Shown here in pieces: positions 19,426-27,710 of a DNA stretch of 37,370 nt; position 1 is the stretch's first letter; each line of letters opens with the position of its first letter. The notes under the pieces were generated by a model. The model saw only the letters and a program-made list of their open reading frames with translations, was not told where the DNA came from and ran no database searches. The position numbers were made by a program, and so were the translations under genes. This stretch comes from Methanobacterium sp. PtaB.Bin024. GTDB lineage: Archaea; Methanobacteriota; Methanobacteria; Methanobacteriales; Methanobacteriaceae. The stretch is taken from NCBI GenBank assembly GCA_002067065.1, contig MVPY01000070.1:1-37370 (forward strand). The letters run 5' to 3'.

Positions 19426-20637
19426 TCAAGCATGTTTTTTAGTATAATGAGATATGTGTTTGCCTAACCTTTTAGCCAGAGCTAAAATAGTCAAAACAGG
19501 CGGTGCACCAGGTGCACTGGGGAAAACACTGGCATCACACACGTATAAACCTCTAATTTCTGTTTCCAGATTCCTGTCCACAACCTCACCAATGGCTGCT
19601 GTTCCCCCGGGATGGGCGCCCCTGGCAGGGGTGGAAATAATGGTACTGGGATCTACACCTGCTTCAGTGAGAATGGCACCGGCAAGGGCGGATCCTTCAG
19701 CCAGAAGACCAGCATCATGGGAGGTGTTATTTTTAACCACCGCATCCTCACCCACACATCCTGATCCTTCATCTTTGATTTTAACCATCATACCCAAGAT
19801 ATCTGATTCACTGAAACCTTGTTTTTCAAGGCGAGAAGTAAGTAAACCGGAATAATGTGGTGCTAAAATGAATCCATCACCTTTATACAATGCATTCATA
19901 GAAACTTCCTTATAAAAATTAATATCCTCTAGGACACCACCTACGGTAACAAAAGTATCAACAAATAGCTTTTTTCCGGCTGTTATCCCAGCTGATCTAA
20001 GCAGTCGGGGAGTTTCAATAGCACCAGCACATAATATCACCAGATCCGCACTGTATTTTTTGTCATGGCTGCAAACACCTGTCACGTGTCCATTATTAGT
20101 TGTGATCTGGGTTACCTGTGAATTATCTATGATCTTAACCCCTAATTTTTCAGCTTCCTCAAGATATTTCAGGGAGCTCCACTTGGCATTCCGCGGACAT
20201 CCCAATGCACACATACCACAAGGAATGCATTCATGAGGATTTATGGATTTAAACATTTTTTCCATGGGCAAACCCAGTACGGAAGAAGCTTCCATTATCC
20301 GTAAAGTACCTTCACCAAAATGGGTGTCTGGAAGTGTTCCAACATTCAGTTCACCCTCCACTTCCTGGAATTCATTTTCCAAGTTGATTCCCATTTCTTT
20401 AAATTCTTCCTGGCAGGTTCTCACAGCATTTCCTGCAGTAACCAGAGTGGTACCACCTAAACATGTGGTTTTAAGCAATTCAACCCCAACATCAAGGTTG
20501 TCATAGTATTGGTGAGCCTTATCCACTGGAGTGCTGCATCCCTTTTCAAGAAGTGTTACTTTAATTCTGTTTTTGGCTAGTTCCCGGGCAACTGTTGCTC
20601 CACCTGCCCCTGATCCTACAACAATTACATTTTTCAT
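19426..20637 (-). CDS. GMC-family FAD oxidoreductase with a [4Fe-4S]-type motif
   Basis: A 403-residue flavoenzyme. The N-terminus has the FAD-binding VVGSGAGGATVAREL (Gly8, Gly10, Gly13). CLGGTTLVTAGNAVR is the second GMC segment. The C-terminal AHPGGTAAIG (active-site type His342) and GLYVCDASVFPSAPGAPPVLTILALAKRLG are typical of the family. Residues 137-148 read CIPCGMCALGCP, the spacing of a ferredoxin [4Fe-4S] cluster. The usual Asn or His just before the final PxLTI segment is replaced by proline. It is shorter than most GMC enzymes (500 or more residues). The substrate is unknown. It is convergent with the acetate genes and shares no promoter with them. Confidence 0.85.
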   Translation of the reverse strand: MKNVIVVGSGAGGATVARELAKNRIKVTLLEKGCSTPVDKAHQYYDNLDVGVELLKTTCLGGTTLVTAGNAVRTCQEEFKEMGINLENEFQEVEGELNVGTLPDTHFGEGTLRIMEASSVLGLPMEKMFKSINPHECIPCGMCALGCPRNAKWSSLKYLEEAEKLGVKIIDNSQVTQITTNNGHVTGVCSHDKKYSADLVILCAGAIETPRLLRSAGITAGKKLFVDTFVTVGGVLEDINFYKEVSMNALYKGDGFILAPHYSGLLTSRLEKQGFSESDILGMMVKIKDEGSGCVGEDAVVKNNTSHDAGLLAEGSALAGAILTEAGVDPSTIISTPARGAHPGGTAAIGEVVDRNLETEIRGLYVCDASVFPSAPGAPPVLTILALAKRLGKHISHYTKKHA

Positions 20638-20833
20638 TTTATCATGGGTATAGAGAAAAAATATCTATTTTTTCCCATTTTTTGAAGTAAAATAATTTCT
20701 TTAATTTTTATAGGTTTTTATAGGGTTTTACCTATTTTTTAAGTTTTAAGCAAAGTAATAATTCTTCTTACAATAAATTTTCAATTGTATTTTGTTATTT
20801 TGAAAAAAATTATTATCTTATTTAAAACCAAAT

Positions 20834-20849
20834 TAGGATAATCATCCTA
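20834..20849 (-). terminator. Hairpin at the 3' end of the basic-tailed membrane gene
   Basis: TAGGAT (20834-20839) and ATCCTA (20844-20849) form a perfect inverted repeat that includes the TGA stop of the minus-strand gene. On that strand it is followed shortly by a TTTT run. It resembles a DtxR site by sequence, but its place at a gene end fits a terminator better. Confidence 0.45.
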
Positions 20850-21315
20850 CTTTTCTCTGGAGGGTTCTTCTTTGTGGTTTGGTTCTTCGTTTGACAACTT
20901 TCCTTTTTACCCTACTGTTTTTAGGACGTTTTGGTTTGTCCTGAGGTTTGAAGAGTTTGTCAGCGAAATATCCTCCAATAGCACCCAACAATCCGTAGAG
21001 CAGCACACCTACAACTAGACTTAATAGGAGAGTGAAAAATCCTTCAAAAGCATAACCTACTCCTATTCCCAGGGGGTTGGGTAGTTGATAAGGGATATCG
21101 GGCGAAACAAATAGGCCAGTAACAAAATAGATGAAATATAATGCACCAGCGGTCATCGCCCCTATTTTATAACTGGCATCATCGTCATTAGTAAGGAAAA
21201 CAGCAACAAAACCAACAAAAACTAGTGCAAATATGCCTCCAATCTTTAAGAATGCCAGAACAAGACCCAGTATTATGCTGGTTAAAAAGGCCAGTTCAAT
21301 ATCAAAGTTAGGCAT
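20842..21315 (-). CDS. Small membrane protein with a highly basic tail, function unknown
   Basis: A 157-residue protein with about four hydrophobic helices in residues 5-115 and a C-terminal tail of about 35 residues that is nearly half lysine and arginine (KVVKRRTKPQRRTLQRK is part of it). A glycine-rich helix (GLLGAIGGYFADKLF) precedes the tail. The tail probably lies in the cytoplasm and could bind nucleic acid, ribosomes or acidic lipid; no family is recognised. GAGGAG nine bases before the ATG confirms the start. It is divergent from the second DtxR/MntR-type regulator and may be one of its targets. Confidence 0.75.
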   Translation of the reverse strand: MPNFDIELAFLTSIILGLVLAFLKIGGIFALVFVGFVAVFLTNDDDASYKIGAMTAGALYFIYFVTGLFVSPDIPYQLPNPLGIGVGYAFEGFFTLLLSLVVGVLLYGLLGAIGGYFADKLFKPQDKPKRPKNSRVKRKVVKRRTKPQRRTLQRKVG

Positions 21316-21417
21316 TTGATAAACTCCTCACGAGAATTTTCATTATTCTTTTTTCATACACACTAATCCCATGTCATCTATCTATATTCGACTTTATAAG
21401 GATTTTCCATACATCAC

Positions 21418-21446
21418 ATGATAATCATATAGTTCCTTCATATATT
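21418..21446 (+). promoter_or_regulatory. Promoter of the second metal regulator with a small palindrome
   Basis: ATGATAATCAT (21418-21428) is a perfect 5-1-5 palindrome just upstream of a TATA-like TTCATATATTTTC (about 21437-21449). The expected start of transcription, near 21465-21470, lies after the ATG at 21460, which argues for the downstream ATG at 21508. Confidence 0.4.
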
Positions 21447-21507
21447 TTCATTTTTTCCCATGTACAAGATAAAATTTAATAGAACAAGAAAAACAGATAA
21501 TACTATC

Positions 21508-21945
21508 ATGAGTGCAGATTCCCCAAAAATCACCCGTAGTGTGGAAGATTACTTAGAGGTGATGTATTCATTGGAGCAGAAACAGGGATCTATCCGGGTG
21601 AAAGACGTGGCCAAAAGACTGGGAGTAAAACCCCCCAGTGTGGTTGAAGCAGTTAAAAAACTTTCACAGATGGACATGGTCTCTTATGAACGTTATGGGA
21701 CAATTAAGTTAAAGGATGAGGGGCTTAGGATTGCAGAGATTGTCAGCAGTAGACATAAACTTCTTAAAGATTTCTTACTCCTTTTAGGAGTAGATGAGGA
21801 GGTAGCTGAAAAAGATGCCTGTTCAATGGAACATGTAGTGGATGTTTCAACCATAAATAAACTGAGAAAATTCATGGAATTTGTCACTGTAACTCCTAAT
21901 GCACAGGATTTCATTGAAGATTTTCGCAAGTACTCTAAAAAGTGA
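21508..21945 (+). CDS. DtxR/MntR-type metal-dependent regulator, short form
   Basis: A 145-residue regulator with a winged helix (VKDVAKRLGVKPPSVVEAVKKLSQMDMVSYERYGTIKL) and a dimerisation and metal domain (SSRHKLLKDFLLLLGVDEEVAEKDACSMEHVVD), but no SH3/FeoA-like domain. Asp14 and Glu17 in EDYLEVMY match the MntR Asp8/Glu11 metal ligands, while the CSMEH segment carries a cysteine as in DtxR and IdeR, so the preferred metal is unclear. The frame is open to 21460, but the predicted promoter and the family's usual start favour 21508. No ribosome site is visible, so the mRNA leader may act otherwise. The HEAT-repeat gene follows 118 nt later on the same strand. Confidence 0.87.
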   Translation: MSADSPKITRSVEDYLEVMYSLEQKQGSIRVKDVAKRLGVKPPSVVEAVKKLSQMDMVSYERYGTIKLKDEGLRIAEIVSSRHKLLKDFLLLLGVDEEVAEKDACSMEHVVDVSTINKLRKFMEFVTVTPNAQDFIEDFRKYSKK

Positions 21946-22063
21946 TGCTGAAATTTAATCTTTTAAAGATTAAAGCCACTAACTCTGGTCCTTAACAAAC
22001 TCAGATAAATTTAGAATCTTTACAAAAGAAATGAATGCCTTTTGGAAGGGGGGAAAAATATTT

Positions 22064-22789
22064 ATGAGTATTTTTGGTGGAAGTTTCAATCCAGATGTGG
22101 AAAAACTTGAAAATGAGGCAGATGTAAAGGGTCTTATCAAAACCTTGAAAAAGGGCAATAACAAAAATCGTGCAATGGCAGCCAGGGCACTGGGAAGATT
22201 CAAAGAAGAAGGTGTGATGAAAGCATTAATTGAGGCATTGGAAGATGATGATGCAGATGTAAGGTGGAATGCAGCCAGTTCACTTGGTAAAATTGGCACG
22301 ACCGATGCCACGTTATTCCTTCTAAACACACTTCTCGATGAAAAATGGTACGTACGCCAGCATGCAGCCGAAGCTCTGGGCGAAATAGGTGATGAACGAG
22401 CTTTGGTACCACTTTTAGAATCACTAAAAGATGAAAAGATCAGGAACAATGTTGCAATTGCCCTTGGCCATTTAGGGGATCCTGGAGCAGTTGATCATTT
22501 AATAGATGTTCTTAAAGATGATGATTACAGTTTTCGCAGTGCTGCTGAAGAAGCTCTGGGCATGATAGGTGATGAAAAAGCGGTACCTGCACTTATTGAA
22601 GCCTTAAAAGATGATGATGTTAGTGTACGCAGACACGCTGCAGGAGCACTGGGCATGATAGGTGATGAGCGGGCAATCAAACCTCTGCTGGCAGCCATGG
22701 ATGATGAAAAATGGTATGTTCGCCTGCAAGTAGAAGAGGCCATACAGGAACTTAATGAGCGTTTAAAGGAAAATAAGAATTCTGAATGA
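22064..22789 (+). CDS. HEAT-repeat protein
   Basis: A 241-residue all-helical protein made of about six to seven HEAT repeats of 31 residues (PBS-lyase HEAT type), each with the pattern VPALIEALKDDDxxVRxxAAxALGxIGDE. Such proteins are binding scaffolds; some family members serve phycobilin lyases, but that role makes no sense here. Some repeats are nearly identical in DNA as well: CTGGGCATGATAGGTGATGA occurs at 22556 and again at 22649, one 93-bp unit later, pointing to recent internal duplication. The frame begins at 22031, but AAGGGGGG fits the ATG at 22064. The partner is unknown. Confidence 0.88.
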   Translation: MSIFGGSFNPDVEKLENEADVKGLIKTLKKGNNKNRAMAARALGRFKEEGVMKALIEALEDDDADVRWNAASSLGKIGTTDATLFLLNTLLDEKWYVRQHAAEALGEIGDERALVPLLESLKDEKIRNNVAIALGHLGDPGAVDHLIDVLKDDDYSFRSAAEEALGMIGDEKAVPALIEALKDDDVSVRRHAAGALGMIGDERAIKPLLAAMDDEKWYVRLQVEEAIQELNERLKENKNSE

Positions 22790-22911
22790 ATGTTTTCCAG
22801 TTCTGTGCCATCAATCTGGCCATAGTAAAATGGTAATTTTGAATTTAAATTTGATATTATACTGTATTATTTTTAATTTACATTGTTTTTCTAATGTCAT
22901 TTAAGAAAATA

Positions 22912-23370
22912 TTAAAGAAATTCCCTGATTTTGTCAGCTATCCTGTTTCGAACATCTTCAGATATTTCTTTAGGCGGTCTAGGGCGCATATAACCAAAAT
23001 GAGGGTCCTCAAATTTGTGACCAGCAAATTCAACAGGATGATTATAACGTGGGATGAAATGCCAGTGCAGGTGAGGTTCCAGGGTGTCTTCCAGGTAAAA
23101 GGTGTTCATCAGGCATCCCCAATTAAAGAGGGTGGCGTCGAATGCAGTTTTCACTGCTTTTTCCATTCTCTCGAGTAGTTGGACGAAATCCTCCCATTCC
23201 TCACATTTAAGGCCGCTTAAAGTCCTCTTGTCCCGTTTAAGTGCCACTACACAAGTTGCCAGGTTACTCTGATTGGGAGCCAGAAAAACGATCCAGTGAT
23301 CTGTCTGGATGAGTGGGTCACCAAAATTGTAATCAGTCAATTTTTCACAGTAAGGACATTCAATATTCAT
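22912..23370 (-). CDS. HIT-family nucleotide-binding protein
   Basis: A 152-residue protein of the histidine triad superfamily. The catalytic segment EPHLHWHFIPRY supplies His100, His102 and His104, and an N-terminal CPYC (Cys5, Cys8) may bind zinc as in other HIT proteins. Family members hydrolyse or transfer nucleotidyl groups (dinucleoside polyphosphates, AMP conjugates). The triad is HxHxH followed by FIP rather than the classical HxHxHxx with hydrophobic positions, so it may belong to an archaeal subgroup. GGGAG upstream supports the ATG. It is a single gene convergent with the HEAT-repeat gene. Confidence 0.85.
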   Translation of the reverse strand: MNIECPYCEKLTDYNFGDPLIQTDHWIVFLAPNQSNLATCVVALKRDKRTLSGLKCEEWEDFVQLLERMEKAVKTAFDATLFNWGCLMNTFYLEDTLEPHLHWHFIPRYNHPVEFAGHKFEDPHFGYMRPRPPKEISEDVRNRIADKIREFL

Positions 23371-23428
23371 TTATACAATTCTCCCTTCTTTTGGTTCTAC
23401 ATAATTTAGATTAATATCACTATAACAT

Positions 23429-23490
23429 ATTATTATTTATCCATAATCAATTAAACAATATTATTATTTATCCATAATCAATTAAACAAT
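23429..23490. repeat. Perfect 31-bp tandem duplication before the MFS gene
   Basis: Positions 23429-23459 and 23460-23490 are identical 31-bp AT-rich units. A third, partial and diverged copy sharing CAATCAATTAAAC follows at about 23491-23511. It lies upstream of the MFS promoter region and downstream, in genomic order, of the HIT gene start. Confidence 0.85.
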
Positions 23491-23564
23491 CTATCTACAA
23501 TCAATTAAACCATGTCAGCTAACATAGTTATACACATTATTTTACAGTATTGTATGGTGTGATT

Positions 23565-23585
23565 ACCTAATGGAAACCATTAGGT
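23565..23585. promoter_or_regulatory. Palindromic operator or leader hairpin of the MFS gene
   Basis: ACCTAATGG (23565-23573) and CCATTAGGT (23577-23585) are perfect nine-base arms around AAA. The element lies 34 bp before the MFS start codon and probably at or after the transcription start, a typical place for a repressor site controlling a drug exporter. No regulator gene is adjacent. Confidence 0.65.
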
Positions 23586-23619
23586 GGTTACCTAGAATTA
23601 TTTTAAGGGTGATTAACTA

Positions 23620-25023
23620 ATGGCCACCAAAACTGTTGAAACAACAACATCACTGCAAAAGGTGAGTCTGATCCTGGTGGTTATAAGCTCGTTTTTAATA
23701 CCATTTATGGGTTCATCCCTCAGTATCGCACTTCCCCTGATCCAGAAGGATCTTGCAATTAATATCTTAATGCTGGGATGGATACCCAATGCATTTGTAC
23801 TGGCCAACGCTGCCCTGGTCTTACCCTTTGGCAGACTGGCAGATATCCATGGCCGCAGGAAAGTGTTTGCAGGGGGAATAATAATCTATACCCTTGCATC
23901 TTTACTGGCCGGGTTTTCTAATTCAGGCATGATGATCCTGCTGTTCAGTTCTCTGCAAGGTCTAGGCAGTGCAATGATATTCGCCACTGCTATTGCTCTT
24001 CTTATTTCTATATACCCTCACAAAATGAGGGGCAGGGTATTGGGAATCTATGTCACCGCAGTATATTTAGGGATGGTTTTCGGACCCCTCCTGGGAGGTT
24101 TTCTGGCCCAGAATTTTGGATGGAGAGGCATATACTTTGCCAATGTACCTTTAGGTTTATTTGCATTAATAATACTCTTTGCCTGGTTTAAGGGTGAATG
24201 GAAAAGTTCTGATGGGGAAAAGTTCGATTTATTAGGATCGATTATTTATGCATCTTCATTATCGCTCCTGATGTACGGAGTTTCAACCCTGCATGGATCA
24301 TTAGGGAAGTTAATGCTGGTTATGGGCATAATTGGATTGGTTATTTTTTATATGGTTGAAAAAAGATGTCCAAATCCAGTTATTCCATTGGACATATTCA
24401 AAAACAGGAGGACCAGCCTTTCGGGGATAGCACTCCTTCTAATCACTGTTGCTACTTCGGCTATGTGGACCCTTCTTAGCCTCTATTTACAGGATCTGCG
24501 TAGTCTGGATCCACTTACCACAGCACTGATCCTATCAGTGCAGCCACTATTCGTGGCACTTTTATCACCATTGGTAGGGCGAATTACTGATAAAAGCGAC
24601 AACAAGATGATTAACATAACCGGAACAATCATCTGCACTATTGGACTTCTTACCCTGGCTACTGTAGGTGAAAAAACCACTTTAATCTTTATTTTGACGG
24701 GTCTGTCACTGGTAGGACTTGGCATGGGCCTGTTTGCAACACCTACCAACCGTAATTTCCTTGAATCCTTAATTGACAAGTTTTATGGCGTGGGTTCAGC
24801 CACCCTTTCCACCATGGTATATGTTGGTCAGACAGTGAGCCTGGGAATCCTTCTTTTTATTTTAACAGGATTCATGGGTGACGTTCAAATTGTTCCCAGC
24901 ACTTACTCCCTGTTTATGGAAGGGTTACATGTTACGTTTATTGTGTTTGCGGTTATTAGTGCAATAGGAGCCTTTGTTACGTTCATGTCTAGAAAATATA
25001 GGTTAACTGAAGATATAAAATAA
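23620..25023 (+). CDS. MFS exporter, DHA2 (EmrB/QacA) type
   Basis: A 467-residue polytopic transporter with about 14 predicted helices. Motif A appears as GRLADIHGRRKVF between helices 2 and 3, and the antiporter motif C region as YVTAVYLGMVFGPLLGGFLA, which marks proton-coupled drug or metabolite exporters. WRGIYFANVPLGL is a common DHA2 segment. The substrate cannot be predicted. GGGTGAT precedes the ATG at a short but usable distance. The leader contains a perfect palindrome suggesting repression. A small membrane protein gene follows 66 nt later on the same strand. Confidence 0.9.
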   Translation: MATKTVETTTSLQKVSLILVVISSFLIPFMGSSLSIALPLIQKDLAINILMLGWIPNAFVLANAALVLPFGRLADIHGRRKVFAGGIIIYTLASLLAGFSNSGMMILLFSSLQGLGSAMIFATAIALLISIYPHKMRGRVLGIYVTAVYLGMVFGPLLGGFLAQNFGWRGIYFANVPLGLFALIILFAWFKGEWKSSDGEKFDLLGSIIYASSLSLLMYGVSTLHGSLGKLMLVMGIIGLVIFYMVEKRCPNPVIPLDIFKNRRTSLSGIALLLITVATSAMWTLLSLYLQDLRSLDPLTTALILSVQPLFVALLSPLVGRITDKSDNKMINITGTIICTIGLLTLATVGEKTTLIFILTGLSLVGLGMGLFATPTNRNFLESLIDKFYGVGSATLSTMVYVGQTVSLGILLFILTGFMGDVQIVPSTYSLFMEGLHVTFIVFAVISAIGAFVTFMSRKYRLTEDIK

Positions 25024-25089
25024 TATATACTGGGGATAATGTATAATTGGGAGAACATATTATGTCATATCTAGTGGTGGGTTGATAAT

Positions 25090-25557
25090 ATGAATGAAAC
25101 ACAGGATAATGGAGAACAAAGTAAAGTTACAGGGTTCCTGAAAAAATTATCCAAAGAAAAGAAAGCTAAAACATCTGAATTTATTGGAGCTATAATTGTT
25201 AATGTAATAGTCTTATATGTTGTTAACAATCTGCTTTCCTGGCATCTGGGCTTCATCTTACCCTCATTTCAGGATGTTTTATGGATATTGAACATCTCAA
25301 TCGGCATGACAATCCTAGCCAACATCATATTCCTAATTTACCATCCAGGATGGTTCCGAAGTATTATGCAGATAATTCTTAACATACTCGGATTCATGGT
25401 CTGTTATTACCTATACACCATATTCCCCTTCATATTCAGCAACGCAGCCTACACTATAGCTTTGAAAATCCTCCTTATATTGGGAATGGCTGGTGTCATA
25501 ATTGCCAGTATAGTAGAAGTTTTCAGACTAATTTTAAGATTATTAAAACATTTATAG
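25090..25557 (+). CDS. Four-helix membrane protein, function unknown
   Basis: A 155-residue protein with a charged, lysine-rich N-terminus (about 35 residues) and four hydrophobic helices: FIGAIIVNVIVLYVVNNLL, the VLWILNISIGMTILANIIFLIY segment, the IMQIILNILGFMVCYYLY segment, and a last one around LKILLILGMAGVIIASIV. No conserved catalytic residues are visible. It follows the MFS gene by 66 nt on the same strand and might be co-expressed with it, although TATA-like sequence in between could serve it separately. A GGTGGG-containing ribosome site is present upstream of the ATG. Confidence 0.72.
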   Translation: MNETQDNGEQSKVTGFLKKLSKEKKAKTSEFIGAIIVNVIVLYVVNNLLSWHLGFILPSFQDVLWILNISIGMTILANIIFLIYHPGWFRSIMQIILNILGFMVCYYLYTIFPFIFSNAAYTIALKILLILGMAGVIIASIVEVFRLILRLLKHL

Positions 25558-25727
25558 TGTTCTAATATGACTAAATTTAAATATATTATAGCGCATATGG
25601 TGTTATTAAATTTTAAGTAATATAAATTGTCCCTTTTTTGTCATATCTTTACTACAAGCCAGTAAAGTATATATAATGTGCTAACTAACATAAATATAAT
25701 TATTTATTAGGAAATAGGGGGCTATAA

Positions 25728-27602
25728 ATGAAATTGTCGAATAAAAGTGTTTTTTTATTTCTGTTGGTTGTTTCAGTTTTTTTTGTTGTAGCACCAGTTA
25801 ATGCGGCTCTGGCTGATACAGCACAACCCAAATTTCACACTGATTTGGGTAACACTGGACAATCGGATTATGGTCAAGAATATGTTGGAACTCAGTACAC
25901 TAAAACTAAATGGACTTCCAGTACCGGAGGCGTGGTTCAGGGTTCGCCAGTGATTGATTCTAGTGGCACAATATACATTACAAGCGGTAATGATGCAAAC
26001 ACTGCTTATTCCAATGTATACGCTGTAAATCCAAATACTGGGGCTAAAATTTGGCAAAAAACTCTAACAGATAATTATGCAGACTCCACTCCCGCAATAA
26101 GTGATTCTGGCACAGTCTATGTAAATACCCTTAATCATGTATATGCACTAAATCCATCCAACGGAGCTACCTTGTATAATTACGATCTGTCAGTTAAACA
26201 TCCCGGAGATTCATTTTCTACCAGTCCTACCATTACTACTAATGGAAACATAATAATTGGGGGTATTAACGGCTATATATATGCATTGAGCCCAACCTTA
26301 ACTGAAAAGTGGCGGTCGGGATGTTATGGTACTAATTATGGTAGCACCCCTGCTATTGGTTCAGATGGCACCATCTATTTCGGAGCCACTGGTGATGCTA
26401 CTCACCCATCTAAACTTGTTGCTCTTAACCCGACGACTGGAGCAGAAAAGTGGAGTTACACTATAACTACTGACCATGTAGATCACAGTTCTCCAGCCAT
26501 AGGTTCCGATGGCACCATATATATTGGTACGACCCAAATCGGCAGTGATACTGCAAGAGGTAAGTTATATGCTATTAACCCCACAACACACACTGCCAAA
26601 TGGACTTTCACTGATTCAACAGTGAGTTGGTTTGGAATTGATTCTTCACCAGCAGTAACCAGTGGAACCATATACTTCGGTAGTTCAGGTATTGGAACAA
26701 GCTATTTCTATGCTCTTGACTTAAATGGGAAAGTTAAATGGAAATACGCAATTACTGGGGATTCAGTTTCTGCTCCAGCCATAGATAAAAATTTCAACGT
26801 TTACTTTGCTGAAGTAGGAACTGGTGCCGTTTATGCCTTAAGTTCTACAGGTAATAAAATATGGAAATATGACACTCCTGGTACCATTCAGTATGCTTCT
26901 CCAGTAATCGGAAGTGACGGAACTATATACATTGGTGGAAACACTCAGGACAAACTCTTTGCCATAAAAGCATATGATAAAGTTCCACCTAAAGCAGTAG
27001 CAGGTAGTCCTGCCAGGAATGCAGTTAACGTGCCTGTGGATAAACTTATTACTACAACTTTCAGTGAATCCATAAAAATTGGTACCGGTACTATAAAATT
27101 AGTAAGTAGCAGTGGAACAGTTGTACCCATAGACAAATGGTACTGGAAAAATATTCTATATGTCTATCCTCAAGGATTGCTTAAAAAAGCTACTAAGTAC
27201 ACTCTGATTCTGGCAGCAGGTAGTATTGTGGATTATTCAGGGAACTCTATATTGGCTTACAGTCGTAGCTTCACCACAGACAGTACACCACCAAAACCAA
27301 TTGCTGGTAGCCCTGCCAGGGATGCAACCAACGTAGCCCGTAATAAGGTGATCACTACAACTTTCAGTGAACCGATATATGCAGGTAATATGTGGATCAC
27401 GCTAAAACCTGTCGGTGGAACAGCAATAACCATAACTCCGACAATTATTAATGGCAATGTTTTACAAATAACCCATGGACTACTTGCATCATCAACTAAG
27501 TACCTCTTAGAATTCCATACAGGAAGTTTAAAGGACGCGGCGGGTAATCTGCTAAAATACTACTACAGATATTTCACTACCGGCAACTATCTAATAATTT
27601 AA
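25728..27602 (+). CDS. Exported beta-propeller protein with two Ig-like (Big_5) domains
   Basis: A 624-residue surface or secreted protein. Residues 1-28 form a signal peptide (VFLFLLVVSVFFVVAPVNA then ALA). Residues from about 70 to 410 hold eight repeats of the pattern SPAIGSDGTIYIG, the mark of PQQ/quinoprotein-like propeller blades, each with tryptophan-containing strands between them. Two homologous Big_5-type Ig-like domains follow (about 421-517 and 519-621), each starting GSPARxAxNV and containing ITTTFSE. No transmembrane anchor or pseudomurein-binding repeat is seen at the C-terminus. Nothing shows PQQ use; the propeller is probably structural or ligand-binding. GGGGG lies eight bases before the ATG. 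Confidence 0.85.
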   Translation: MKLSNKSVFLFLLVVSVFFVVAPVNAALADTAQPKFHTDLGNTGQSDYGQEYVGTQYTKTKWTSSTGGVVQGSPVIDSSGTIYITSGNDANTAYSNVYAVNPNTGAKIWQKTLTDNYADSTPAISDSGTVYVNTLNHVYALNPSNGATLYNYDLSVKHPGDSFSTSPTITTNGNIIIGGINGYIYALSPTLTEKWRSGCYGTNYGSTPAIGSDGTIYFGATGDATHPSKLVALNPTTGAEKWSYTITTDHVDHSSPAIGSDGTIYIGTTQIGSDTARGKLYAINPTTHTAKWTFTDSTVSWFGIDSSPAVTSGTIYFGSSGIGTSYFYALDLNGKVKWKYAITGDSVSAPAIDKNFNVYFAEVGTGAVYALSSTGNKIWKYDTPGTIQYASPVIGSDGTIYIGGNTQDKLFAIKAYDKVPPKAVAGSPARNAVNVPVDKLITTTFSESIKIGTGTIKLVSSSGTVVPIDKWYWKNILYVYPQGLLKKATKYTLILAAGSIVDYSGNSILAYSRSFTTDSTPPKPIAGSPARDATNVARNKVITTTFSEPIYAGNMWITLKPVGGTAITITPTIINGNVLQITHGLLASSTKYLLEFHTGSLKDAAGNLLKYYYRYFTTGNYLII

Positions 27603-27608
27603 CTACCC

Positions 27609-27630
27609 TTCTTTTTTTTCTTTTTTTGAT
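27609..27630 (+). terminator. Oligo-T terminator after the propeller gene
   Basis: A CTTCTTTTTTTTCTTTTTTT tract begins ten bases past the stop codon, fitting an archaeal T-run terminator without a hairpin. Confidence 0.45.
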
Positions 27631-27676
27631 ATGCCAAAGTTTAAATCCGAATTTTTTTTAAAAAGTGATTGTAATA

Positions 27677-27710
27677 TTATTATTCTAAAAGAGTTATTAT
27701 TCTAAAAGAG
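27677..27710. repeat. Perfect 17-bp tandem duplication across a stop codon
   Basis: TTATTATTCTAAAAGAG occurs twice in direct succession (27677-27693, 27694-27710). The stop codon and last codons of the minus-strand small acidic protein lie in the second copy, so the duplication recreates the gene end in its 3' flank. Confidence 0.85.

Noticed and set aside
20834..20849. TAGGAT/ATCCTA palindrome as a third DtxR-type operator
   Set aside because: It sits across the stop codon of a minus-strand gene with no promoter next to it; a terminator hairpin explains it better, and the arms differ from the feo operators.
25728..27602. PQQ-dependent dehydrogenase
   Set aside because: The propeller repeats lack the tryptophan-docking and catalytic residues of quinoprotein dehydrogenases, and the C-terminal Ig-like domains indicate a surface binding protein.
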